From DASZFV01 sp035549075 (GTDB lineage Bacteria; Myxococcota_A; Polyangia; Fen-1088), in assembly GCA_035549075.1 (NCBI GenBank), contig DASZRT010000068.1, positions 62,001 through 126,000 on the forward strand: a stretch of 64,000 nt of DNA, in the 5' to 3' direction. The notes under the pieces were generated by a model. The model saw only the letters and a program-made list of their open reading frames with translations. It was not told the origin of the DNA and ran no database searches. The position numbers and the translations under genes are program-made. Shown here piece by piece: positions 25,481 through 33,437 of this stretch (position 1 is the first letter of the stretch; every line of letters starts with the position of its first letter).

Positions 25481-26887
25481 ATGCTCACAATGTCACGACC
25501 ACGTGTCCTCGAAATTGGTACAGTGCCCGCCGTGACCATCCTCGTCGCTGACGACGACGCCTCGGTCCGCGGCCTACTGCGAACGTTGCTCACGCGTGCG
25601 GGCAACGTCGTGATCGAGGCCGAAGACGGCAAGGCGGCGATCGATCTCCTGCGGACGCAGCCGTTCGACGTCATCCTCACCGACCTGATGATGCCTCGCG
25701 CGGACGGGTTCGAGGTGCTGCGAAAAGCCCGCGACATTCAGCCCAAAACCCCCGTCATCATGCTGACGGCCGAGGGCTCGATCAAGGACTGCGTCGAGGC
25801 GATGCGCGCCGGCGCCTTCAACTTCCTCACGAAGCCGTTCCATCACCGCGACCTCATCGACTTCGTCGAGCGCGCGGCCCGCTCGCGCCTCCCCGAGGGC
25901 AAGTCTCCGCAGCTGCAGTCGGAGGAAGGCCGCCCGCAGGTGGCCCTCATCGGCGATTCCGAGGCCATCCACGGCGTCATCGAGATGATCGAGCGCGTGG
26001 CCCACACCAACGCGACCGTGCTCGTCACGGGCGAGAGCGGCACGGGCAAAGAGGTCGTCGCGCGGCTCCTGCACGGCTCGTCGGGCCGCGCGCAGGGGCC
26101 GTTCGTCGCCGTGAACTGCGGCGCCATCCCCGAGACCCTCATCGAGAGCGAGCTCTTCGGGCACGTCAAAGGCGCGTTTACGGGCGCCCATGAGAACCGC
26201 GCCGGGCGGTTCACGCAGGCCAACGGCGGCACGCTGTTCCTCGACGAGGTGGGCGAGCTGCCGCTGGCGATGCAAGTGAAGCTCCTCCGCGTCCTGCAGG
26301 AGCGCGAGGTCACCCCCATCGGCGAGGGCCGCCCGCGGCCCATCGACGTACGCATCATCGCCGCCACCAACGTCGACCTCGAGGCGATGATCGCCGCGGG
26401 CCGGTTTCGCCAAGACCTCTACTACCGCCTGGAGGTGTTGCCGATCCGCTTGCCGGCGCTGCGCGAACGCGCGGGCGACATCCCCGCGCTGGCGCGTCAC
26501 TTTCTCGACATGTCGAACCGGCGGCTCGGCGCCAACGTCGCCATCGCCGAAGAGGCATTGACCGTCCTGAAGCTCTACCGGTGGCCCGGCAACGTCCGCG
26601 AGATGGAGAACCTCATCGAGCGGCTCGTGATCCTCAACCGCTCGGGTTTCATCGTCACGACGGACCTGCCCGAAAAGATGCGCGAGCGCTCGCCCGTCCG
26701 GGACGTCGTCGCGACCGCCTCGGCCGGTCTCGCCGCCGGCCCCATCGACCTCGTCGCCACCCTAGGGACCATCGAAGCGTCCCTCATCGAGCAGGCGATG
26801 CGGCAGGCCGAGGGCAACAAGACCCGCGCCGCCGAGCTGCTGGGCCTCAGCCGCACGACGCTCATCGATCGCATCAAACGACACTGA
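25481..26887 (+). CDS. NtrC-type sigma-54 response regulator
   Basis: A 468-residue activator. Receiver: residues 18-130, with acidic Asp24-26, phosphoacceptor Asp68 in LTDLMMPRADG and Lys118. AAA+ domain: about 153-390, with Walker A GESGTGK (184-190), the sigma-54-contacting loop GAFTGA (231-236), Walker B GGTLFLDEVGEL, and WPGNVREMENL. The C-terminus is a Fis-like helix-turn-helix (KTRAAELLGLSRTTLIDRI). Phosphorylation should trigger hexamer formation and open-complex formation by sigma-54 RNA polymerase. The ATG at 25481 is chosen; ATG 25490 or GTG 25532 are possible. It converges with a kinase gene, overlapping by 14 bases, and diverges from another; either could be its partner. Confidence 0.92.
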   Translation: MLTMSRPRVLEIGTVPAVTILVADDDASVRGLLRTLLTRAGNVVIEAEDGKAAIDLLRTQPFDVILTDLMMPRADGFEVLRKARDIQPKTPVIMLTAEGSIKDCVEAMRAGAFNFLTKPFHHRDLIDFVERAARSRLPEGKSPQLQSEEGRPQVALIGDSEAIHGVIEMIERVAHTNATVLVTGESGTGKEVVARLLHGSSGRAQGPFVAVNCGAIPETLIESELFGHVKGAFTGAHENRAGRFTQANGGTLFLDEVGELPLAMQVKLLRVLQEREVTPIGEGRPRPIDVRIIAATNVDLEAMIAAGRFRQDLYYRLEVLPIRLPALRERAGDIPALARHFLDMSNRRLGANVAIAEEALTVLKLYRWPGNVREMENLIERLVILNRSGFIVTTDLPEKMRERSPVRDVVATASAGLAAGPIDLVATLGTIEASLIEQAMRQAEGNKTRAAELLGLSRTTLIDRIKRH

Positions 26888-28544
26888 GCGGCGGGAAGTC
26901 GGCGGTGGGGACGTCGGCGGTCGGAAGCACGACGGAGATCGTGTTTCCTTCGCCGGCGCTCGACGAGACCTCCATGCGCCCGCCGCGCATGCGGACGATC
27001 TCGCGCACGATCGACAGGCCGAGGCTGGCCGCGCCCGCCGAGGCCGGTGGCGCCTCGAACGACGAGGGATCGAGCGCGCCGCTCCCGGCCGGGAGCGCGG
27101 GGCCGTTGTCCCCGACCTCGACGCGAACGTCGTCGCCGTCGCGCCTCGCCACGATCGTGATGCGGGGCGTCCGCGTCGCGGCCGTCCGTAGCCGGCGGTG
27201 CGCGCTCAAGACGAGCCCGAGGAACGCCTGGCTGAGGACGCCCGAGCCGCCGCCGACGATGAGGCCGGGCTCGAGGGACTCCTCGATGGCGGTCTGACGT
27301 CGGACTTCCGCCGTCGCAAGTCTGACAGCGCCGCGGATCGCCGAGGCGACGTCGCAATGGTCGGCGCCGGCATTCTCGCTCTGGGCGGCGACCCGCAGCT
27401 CACCCGCGACGGCCTGGATGACGTCGGCCGCGGACCGCGCGTCGGCGACGCGAGAGCGGATGTCGACGAGCGCCGCGCGCACCTCTTCGGGATCGATGGC
27501 GCCCGAACGCAGTTGCGCGAGCGCGGTCTCGGCCGAATCTAACGCGAGGTCGCAATGACCAATGACGGCCGAAAGCGGGTTGTTGATCTCGTGAATGACG
27601 CTCGACGCGACCTCGCCCAGGATGGCGAGGCGATCGGCGACGTTGGCGCTCTGCCAGCGGCGGAGCGCCTCGAGCGCAAGCACGATCTGCGACGCGACGA
27701 CGCCGGCGCGGCCGAGGTCTTTCGAGGCGAACGGCTCGTCGGCCGACGACCGGCCGACGTTCAGCGCGCCGACGACGCGATCACCGACGACGAGCGGACA
27801 GACGATGCTCGACCGAACGCCGCCGAAAGGAATGGATTCGTCGACGGGCTCGCCGAAGTAGCGATCGTCGCCGGTCAGCGCCGGCGCGCGCAGCTCGAGG
27901 ATCCGCCGGGCGACCGCCGAATCGATCGTCCCGCCCGGCGCCTGCGTGAGGACCATTCCTTCGGCCTCGTCTCTCAGCAAGAACGCGACGACGTCGGCGC
28001 GAAGGGCGCGGCGGCCGTACTCGACGGCGGCCGCGAAGAGCTTGGCGCGATCGCGAATCATGAGGAGCCGCTGGCCCTCGCGCAGCACCTCGGCCGCCGC
28101 GCGCGCGGCCTTCCGCTTGTTGACGCCGCGCAGGATCGCCGGGCCCAGCTCCATGACGCGGAACGGCCTCCGCACGACGTCGTACACGCCCGCGCGAAAC
28201 GCCGCGACGATGTCGTCGGAGCCGAGCGCGTCCGACGTCACGATGACCTCGGCGTCGGGGAGCGCCGCCCGTAGCCGCGCCACGAGGTCGAGGCCGTCCT
28301 TCACGGGCGGCTGCACCTCGACGATGATCACCTGCGCGTCGCACGCCGTCGCGACCTCGATCGCCGACGCCTCGGCCGCCAGCACCATGGCCCCGAGGCC
28401 GCGCTTGCGGATGGCGGCGACGATCTCCGACCAACGACCCGCGTCGCCGTCGAGGATCAGCACGCGCGGCACCTGCACCCGGCTCGTCGCCGTCAAATCG
28501 ACCGCCTCGGGAACGGCGTCTTCGGAAGGACACGCATTGGTCAT
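26874..28544 (-). CDS. Histidine kinase with degenerate receiver and GAF domain
   Basis: A 556-residue cytoplasmic kinase. Residues 26-140 fold like a receiver, but the phosphoacceptor position reads VEVQPPVKDG, Glu76 instead of Asp, and the conserved Lys is Arg126 in RRPF. This domain therefore cannot be phosphorylated normally and may be locked in an active-like form. A GAF domain spans about 165-310. HisKA has VIHEINNPLS, like NtrB-type kinases, and the ATPase ends with SLGLSIVREIVRMRGG. The AspGlyGly-type N box is weak, so activity may be reduced. Its 3' end overlaps that of the sigma-54 activator by 14 bases on the opposite strand, making the pair a plausible cognate set. Confidence 0.82.
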   Translation of the reverse strand: MTNACPSEDAVPEAVDLTATSRVQVPRVLILDGDAGRWSEIVAAIRKRGLGAMVLAAEASAIEVATACDAQVIIVEVQPPVKDGLDLVARLRAALPDAEVIVTSDALGSDDIVAAFRAGVYDVVRRPFRVMELGPAILRGVNKRKAARAAAEVLREGQRLLMIRDRAKLFAAAVEYGRRALRADVVAFLLRDEAEGMVLTQAPGGTIDSAVARRILELRAPALTGDDRYFGEPVDESIPFGGVRSSIVCPLVVGDRVVGALNVGRSSADEPFASKDLGRAGVVASQIVLALEALRRWQSANVADRLAILGEVASSVIHEINNPLSAVIGHCDLALDSAETALAQLRSGAIDPEEVRAALVDIRSRVADARSAADVIQAVAGELRVAAQSENAGADHCDVASAIRGAVRLATAEVRRQTAIEESLEPGLIVGGGSGVLSQAFLGLVLSAHRRLRTAATRTPRITIVARRDGDDVRVEVGDNGPALPAGSGALDPSSFEAPPASAGAASLGLSIVREIVRMRGGRMEVSSSAGEGNTISVVLPTADVPTADFPPLSVV

Positions 28545-28715
28545 GACGAGACGTAAAGCACCGTCCGTGCCCAAGGGTTCCGCAACCCTCACCCCTTGGG
28601 ATTTCGATGACTTGTCTCGAGCCGCCGGGCGCGTCGTCGGGGCCCCGACGACGCGTTTGTCGGGAATCCGTCGGCCCGACCCGCTCGAACCATGTACGAT
28701 AGGATCCTCGCCGTC

Positions 28716-29156
28716 ATGAGCAACCGTCAGGTCATCCTGCTCGTCGAGGACAACGACGACGACGCGCTCCTCACCGAGATGGCCTTTCGTGAGGCGAACG
28801 TCTCGAACCCCGTGATTCGCGTCCGAGACGGCGTCGAGGCGCTCGACTACCTCTTCGGTCGCGACAAGCACGCCGCGCGCGACACGGCCGACACGCCGGC
28901 GGTCGTGCTCCTCGATCTGAACCTGCCGCGCATCGGCGGCCTCGACGTGCTCGCGGCGTTGCGCGCCGACGATCGCAGCAAGTACTTGCCGGTCGTGATC
29001 TTGACCTCGTCCTCGGCCGAGGACGATCGCCTCGCGGCCTACCGGCGCTACACGAACAGCTACGTTCAGAAGCCCGTCGACTACGACGAGTTCGTCGACA
29101 CCGCCCGCCAGCTGGGGCGCTACTGGACCGAGCTGAACCTCCGCTCGCCCGACTAG
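28716..29156 (+). CDS. Single-domain CheY/Rcp1-like response regulator
   Basis: A 146-residue stand-alone receiver of the Rcp1 subfamily, marked by the long loop between beta-2 and beta-3 (RVRDGVEALDYLFGRDKHAARD) and LLDLNLPRIGGLDVL, with Asp67 as phosphoacceptor and Lys119 in VQKP. Such proteins shuttle phosphate between kinases, often phytochrome-like ones. The ATG at 28716 has an AGGATCC-type site ten bases before it. It is followed after 6 bases by the MgtC gene on the same strand, so it may be part of that operon. The nearest candidate kinases lie just to the left on the other strand. Confidence 0.87.
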   Translation: MSNRQVILLVEDNDDDALLTEMAFREANVSNPVIRVRDGVEALDYLFGRDKHAARDTADTPAVVLLDLNLPRIGGLDVLAALRADDRSKYLPVVILTSSSAEDDRLAAYRRYTNSYVQKPVDYDEFVDTARQLGRYWTELNLRSPD

Positions 29157-29162
29157 CGCGGC

Positions 29163-29852
29163 ATGACGCTCTCGTGGCTCGTCCCGCAGCTCGAGCTCAT
29201 GGCGCGCATCGCGCTCGGAACGGGCCTCGGCGCGGTCATCGGCCTCGAGCGCGACCTCCACGGCCGGCCGGCCGGGCTGCGCACGCACGCGCTCGTCGCG
29301 CTCGGGTCGGCGACGTTCATGGTCGTGTCGACCCGCTTCGTCTTCTTCCAGCGCTACGCCGCCGGCGACCTCGTCGAGGTCGACGGCTCGCGCATCGCGG
29401 CGTCGGTCGTCTCCGGCATCGGCTTCCTGGGCGCCGGCGCGATCCTTCGCACGGGCATCTCGATCCGCGGCCTCACGACGGCGGCGGCGCTGTGGCTCGT
29501 CGCCGCGATCGGCCTCGCGGCTGGCGGCGGCATGTACGCGATCGCCGTGTTCGCGACCGTGATCGGGCTCTTCACCCTCACGATGTTGCGATGGTTCGAG
29601 GACCGCGGCGAGCCCGTGGCCCGGCAGCGCGTGAGCGTCATCATCGACGAGGCCCGCACGGATGTCCCCGCCTTGGTGGCGACGCTCACCCGCCCCGGCG
29701 TCAAGGTGCTGCAAGAGGAGTACGAGCGCGACGAGGACGAGACGCGCGTGACGTTCGAGGTGCGGGCCGCGGCCGCGCTCGACGGCCACGAGCTGGCGCG
29801 GCACCTCGACGGGCTCGACGGGATCAAGCACCTGAAGATCGAGCGCCTTTAA
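29163..29852 (+). CDS. MgtC/SapB family inner-membrane protein
   Basis: A 229-residue protein. Residues 1-145 contain four to five membrane helices with the family signature GTGLGAVIGLERDLHGRPAGLRTHALVALG and SVVSGIGFLGAGAILR. The last 85 residues are a soluble ACT-like domain (VIIDEARTDVPALVATLTRPGVKVLQ). MgtC proteins modulate membrane ATP synthase and phosphate/magnesium balance and help survival in low magnesium. The position directly before PhoU, DUF47 and Pit genes suits a role in phosphate or magnesium homeostasis. The start is an ATG 7 bases after the preceding stop. Confidence 0.88.
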   Translation: MTLSWLVPQLELMARIALGTGLGAVIGLERDLHGRPAGLRTHALVALGSATFMVVSTRFVFFQRYAAGDLVEVDGSRIAASVVSGIGFLGAGAILRTGISIRGLTTAAALWLVAAIGLAAGGGMYAIAVFATVIGLFTLTMLRWFEDRGEPVARQRVSVIIDEARTDVPALVATLTRPGVKVLQEEYERDEDETRVTFEVRAAAALDGHELARHLDGLDGIKHLKIERL

Positions 29853-29878
29853 CCCGGCACTTGAGGCAAGCTCTAGAC

Positions 29879-30571
29879 TTGCGCTCTCGCGACCACACGA
29901 ATCGAGAGTTCGAGAACGAGCTCGTCAGACTCCAAAAGCAATTGGCGCTCATGGGCACCAAGGTGGAGGAGTGCATCCGCGGCAGCATCCAGGCGCTCAC
30001 CGAGCGCGACAGCTCTCTCGCCCAGCTCATGATCGCGGCCGACAAAGCCATCGATCAGCTCGAGCTCGAGAGCGACCAATTGTGCCTGCAGATCCTCGCG
30101 AAGCGGCAGCCCGTCGCCTCCGACCTGCGGTTCATCACGACCGCCCTCAAGGTCGTCACCGATCTCGAACGAATCGGCGACCTGGGCGTCAACATCTGCG
30201 AACGCGTCATCGAGCTCAACGCCGAGCCGCCGCTCGCGCCCTACGTCGACGTGCCGAACATGGCGCGCGAGTCGCAGGAGATGCTTCACGACGCCCTCAT
30301 CGCCTTCGTGAGCGGCGACGCCGCGCTCGCCCAGAGCGTCATCGAGCGCGACGACACCGTCGACGCGTACTACGGCCAGATCTCGCGCGAGCTGCTGACC
30401 TACATGATGGAGGATCGGCGCAACATCTTTCGCGCCGAGCGCCTTCAATCGATCGCGAAGGCGCTCGAGCGCGTCGGCGATCACGCGACGAACCTCGGCG
30501 AGATGGTCGTGTTCGTCGTCAAGGGTAAGGACATCCGCCACGGAGGGCGCGCGTCCGCGAAGGGTGTATGA
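29879..30571 (+). CDS. phoU: PhoU phosphate-signalling protein
   Basis: A 230-residue all-helical protein with two PhoU repeats. Both carry the metal-binding E/DxxxD pattern, seen as DLERIGDLGVN in the first half and ALERVGDHATNLGEM in the second; RQPVASDLRFI is also typical. PhoU represses the Pho regulon by bridging phosphate transporter and sensor kinase, and regulates uptake. No ATG is available at the expected place. The TTG at 29879 gives an N-terminus (RSRDHTNREFENEL) like known PhoUs; another TTG at 29861 is possible. It is followed after 30 bases by DUF47 and Pit genes. No PstSCAB transporter is present, so here it probably acts with Pit or with the window's kinases. Confidence 0.88.
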   Translation: MRSRDHTNREFENELVRLQKQLALMGTKVEECIRGSIQALTERDSSLAQLMIAADKAIDQLELESDQLCLQILAKRQPVASDLRFITTALKVVTDLERIGDLGVNICERVIELNAEPPLAPYVDVPNMARESQEMLHDALIAFVSGDAALAQSVIERDDTVDAYYGQISRELLTYMMEDRRNIFRAERLQSIAKALERVGDHATNLGEMVVFVVKGKDIRHGGRASAKGV

Positions 30572-30601
30572 GGCGCGGCTGAACTTCGGTATACAGCCCG
30601 C

Positions 30602-31222
30602 ATGAGACTCCTGCCGCACGACGGCTCGTTCTTCGCGCAGTTCGAGGCCCAAGGGCGCAAGACCGTCGAGGGCTGCAAGGCCTTCCTCAGCATGATCGAG
30701 TCGCCGGCGGGCCTGCAGGGTCAGGCGCAGCGGGTCACGCAGATCGAGAACGAGTGCGACGAGATCACCCACGCGGTCGTCTCGGCCCTGCACAAGACCT
30801 TCATCACGCCGATCGACCGCAACGACATCTACCGCCTCATCACCAAGATGGACGACATCATGGACCTCGTCGAGGCGGCGGCCGAGCGCCTGGCCCTCTA
30901 CGAGATCGCCGTGATGACGAAGGAGGCGGTCGAGCTCGCGCGCTGTCTCGTCGACAGCGCCGAGCACGTCCTGGGGGCCGTCGTCGGCATCCGTGACCTG
31001 GGCCGGCCCGCGACGATCCTCGAGCACTGCATCGAGATCAACCGGCTCGAGAACGTCGCCGACAACCTCCTGCGCAGCGCCCTGGCCAAGCTGTTCCGCG
31101 AGGAGACGAACCCCATCTTGGTCATCAAGTGGAAAGAGATCTACGAGACGCTCGAGGCCGCCACGGACCGCTGCGAGGACGTCGCGAACGTCATCGAGGG
31201 CGTCGTCCTCGAGAACAGCTAG
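30602..31222 (+). CDS. DUF47 family PhoU-like Pit accessory protein
   Basis: A 206-residue helical protein of the DUF47/PhoU-like divergent family: GRKTVEGCKAFLSMI near the start, ITHAVVSALHKTFITPIDRNDIYRLITKMDDIMDLVE in the middle, and IKWKEIYETLEAATDRCEDVANVIEGVVLEN at the end. Members sit next to Pit transporters and are thought to restrain them, as PhoU does for Pst. It stops 7 bases before the GTG of the Pit gene, strongly supporting co-translation and joint function. Confidence 0.92.
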   Translation: MRLLPHDGSFFAQFEAQGRKTVEGCKAFLSMIESPAGLQGQAQRVTQIENECDEITHAVVSALHKTFITPIDRNDIYRLITKMDDIMDLVEAAAERLALYEIAVMTKEAVELARCLVDSAEHVLGAVVGIRDLGRPATILEHCIEINRLENVADNLLRSALAKLFREETNPILVIKWKEIYETLEAATDRCEDVANVIEGVVLENS

Positions 31223-31229
31223 AGACGCC

Positions 31230-32219
31230 GTGGCCGTCGTCGTCGCGATCATCCTCTGCGCGCTCGCCTTCGATTACATCAACGGCTTTCACGACGCCGC
31301 GAACTCGATCGCGACGATCGTCTCGACGCGGGTCCTGACCCCGAAGCGCGCCGTCGCCTGGGCGGCGTTCTTCAACTTCATCGCCTTCGTCGTGTTCCCG
31401 CTGCACGTGGCGCACACGATCGGCAAAGGCGTCATCGATCCCAAGATCGTCGACGACGCGGTGCTCGTGGGCGCGCTCGGCGGCGCGATCGCCTGGAACC
31501 TCATCACGTGGTGGTACGGCCTGCCGTCGAGCTCGTCGCACGCGCTCGTGGGCGGCCTGCTGGGCGCGGGCATCTCGAAGGGCGGCTTCGCCGTCGTGCA
31601 AACGTCGGGCGTCTTGAAGATCGCGCTCTTCATCGTGCTGTCGCCCGTGCTGGGGCTCGTGCTCGGCGGCGGCATGATGGTGCTGGTCGCGTGGACGTTC
31701 CGACGCGTCCAACCGGGGCGCATCGACCGCTGGTTCCGCCGGCTGCAGTTCGTCTCGGCGGCGATGTTCAGCCTCGGTCACGGCGCCAACGACGCGCAGA
31801 AGACGATGGGGATCATCCTCGCGCTCCTCGTCGCCAAGGGTTACGTCGGCGCCAACGCCGAGGTCCCGCTCTGGGTCATCCTCGCGAGCCAGGTGGCGAT
31901 GGGCGCCGGCACGCTCTCGGGCGGGTGGCGCATCGTCAAGACGATGGGCATGCGCCTCACGAAGCTCAAGCCGGTCGGCGGCTTCTGCGCCGAGACCGGC
32001 GCGGCCGGGATGCTGTTCATCGCGAGCGCGCTCGGCATCCCCGTGTCGACGACGCATACGATCACGGGCGGCATCGTCGGCGTCGGCGTCGTCAACAACC
32101 TCGCCAGCGTTCGCTGGACGGTCGCGCTGCGGATCGTCTGGGCCTGGCTGCTCACGATCCAGGCGGCGGCCCTCATCGCGGCCATCGTCTACTTCGCGGC
32201 GCGCCGGCTGGGGCTCTAG
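31230..32219 (+). CDS. Pit-family inorganic phosphate transporter
   Basis: A 329-residue inner-membrane permease with about ten helices. Two inverted signature repeats are seen: FDYINGFHDAANSIATIVSTR near residue 11, and FSLGHGANDAQKTMGI in the second half. SSSHALVGGL and PVSTTHTITGGI are the family's other hallmarks. Pit proteins import metal-phosphate complexes with protons at low affinity. The start is GTG at 31230; the first helix begins at once. It ends the five-gene plus-strand group and converges with the purine operon, its stop lying 8 bases from the XanA-type gene's stop. Confidence 0.93.
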   Translation: MAVVVAIILCALAFDYINGFHDAANSIATIVSTRVLTPKRAVAWAAFFNFIAFVVFPLHVAHTIGKGVIDPKIVDDAVLVGALGGAIAWNLITWWYGLPSSSSHALVGGLLGAGISKGGFAVVQTSGVLKIALFIVLSPVLGLVLGGGMMVLVAWTFRRVQPGRIDRWFRRLQFVSAAMFSLGHGANDAQKTMGIILALLVAKGYVGANAEVPLWVILASQVAMGAGTLSGGWRIVKTMGMRLTKLKPVGGFCAETGAAGMLFIASALGIPVSTTHTITGGIVGVGVVNNLASVRWTVALRIVWAWLLTIQAAALIAAIVYFAARRLGL

Positions 32220-32226
32220 ACCAGCT

Positions 32227-33375
32227 CTAGACCAAGGCCGCTGCGCCGAGCGGCGGCTCGCTCGCCGCGAGGTTGCACTGGTGGTAGATGCGCACGTCGT
32301 TCGGGCGCAACGAGCCGACGACGCTGTGCCAGACGGCGCGGTTGTGAAAGATCACGAGATCGCCGTCGCGCCACGCGTGCGCGTAGACGCGCGAGGGCGC
32401 GATCCCCGGGCGCATGATCTCGTAGAGCAGGCGGCGGCACTCGGCGAGATCGCCCACGGGCTTGCCGTCGACGACGAGATCTTCGACGCAGTAGGCGTGC
32501 AGCTGCAGCGCGCGCTGGCCCGTGAGCGGGTTCTTCCACACGAGCGGCAGCGCCGTGATCTTCGAGGCCTCCCACGGCGGCAGCTCGGCGCGCGACAGCT
32601 CGCGCCCCTCCGACACGAGGCCGAGGCCGTTCGAACGGGCGCGCGCGTTGCGCATCCACACGTACGGGTGCGGCGCGTAGCGGGCCACGGTCTTGTCGAC
32701 CCAGGCGCGTTGTTCGGGCGCGAGCAGCTCGTAGGCCTTCGCGCCCGACACGAAGGCCGTCGTGCCCAGCGTGACGTCGAGCGAATCGCCCGTGCCGTCG
32801 TCGTAGACGACCGTCTCTTGGCGCGCCTCGGGCACCTTGAGCGCGAGCAGCGTCGTCACCTTGGGCGGGTGCAAGTCGTAGAGCGCGGCGTCGATGTGCC
32901 AGCGGTAGAAGCGCGTGAGGCCGCTCGCCTCGTCCTCGTCGCTGAGCGGCTGCAAATGAAACGAGCGGTGCGACGGGTGGTGCAGCTCGACGGGAGGCAG
33001 GCCCTCGTGATCGGTCACGCGCCCGTTGCCGAGCAGCTTCACCTGCGGCCAATCGGGGATCGACACGAGGTCCTGCACGAGCACGCTCTGCTTCATGATG
33101 TCGGGCCGGTTGCCGTGCCCGTAGCTCGTGACCTTCGGATCGAAGCGGCGCGTGAGCTCGTACTGCGCGCGCGGAGACAGGTGCTCTTGGCCGCGCACGA
33201 CGACGACGGCGTGAGTCAGCACGGCGCGCTCGAGCGCGGCGAAGGTCGCGTCGTCGAGGCGCTCGGGCGTCAGGTCGATGAAGCCGACGTCGGCGCCGAA
33301 GGTCACCTCGGCACCTCCACCCGTCAGCGGCTTCGTGGGCAGATCCGCACTGGCCTCGAACGCAGCGGTGCTCAT
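32227..33375 (-). CDS. xanA: Fe(II)/2-oxoglutarate dioxygenase, XanA-type xanthine dioxygenase
   Basis: A 382-residue TauD/TfdA-superfamily protein. The iron ligands are His160 and Asp162 in TRFYRWHIDAALY, and His350 in HNRAVWHSVVG; an Arg near 357-362 should bind 2-oxoglutarate. The whole framework (VVVVRGQEHLSPRAQYELT, SYGHG, LLGNG...HEGL, YDDGTGDSLDV, IYHQCN) matches, from memory, the fungal xanthine hydroxylase XanA. The Gln366/Asn368 pair lies 16-18 residues after the last His, as I recall for XanA active-site residues. It would convert xanthine to urate with oxygen and 2-oxoglutarate and no molybdenum cofactor. It is the last gene of the purine operon, 62 bases after the aldolase gene. 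No xanthine dehydrogenase gene is present. Confidence 0.82.
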   Translation of the reverse strand: MSTAAFEASADLPTKPLTGGGAEVTFGADVGFIDLTPERLDDATFAALERAVLTHAVVVVRGQEHLSPRAQYELTRRFDPKVTSYGHGNRPDIMKQSVLVQDLVSIPDWPQVKLLGNGRVTDHEGLPPVELHHPSHRSFHLQPLSDEDEASGLTRFYRWHIDAALYDLHPPKVTTLLALKVPEARQETVVYDDGTGDSLDVTLGTTAFVSGAKAYELLAPEQRAWVDKTVARYAPHPYVWMRNARARSNGLGLVSEGRELSRAELPPWEASKITALPLVWKNPLTGQRALQLHAYCVEDLVVDGKPVGDLAECRRLLYEIMRPGIAPSRVYAHAWRDGDLVIFHNRAVWHSVVGSLRPNDVRIYHQCNLAASEPPLGAAALV

Positions 33376-33389
33376 CGGCCGAAATCTCA

Positions 33390-33406
33390 GCACGCGGCCG
33401 GCGTGC
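33390..33406. other. Hairpin between aldolase-like and xanA-type genes
   Basis: A perfect inverted repeat GCACGC/GCGTGC around GGCCG lies in the 62-base gap, the only sizeable gap within the purine operon. No T run follows on either strand, so it is not a classical terminator. It could reduce read-through or stabilise the upstream mRNA. Confidence 0.35.
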
Positions 33407-33437
33407 GCGACGTTTCCGGTTCGCGCGAATCGTGTAA

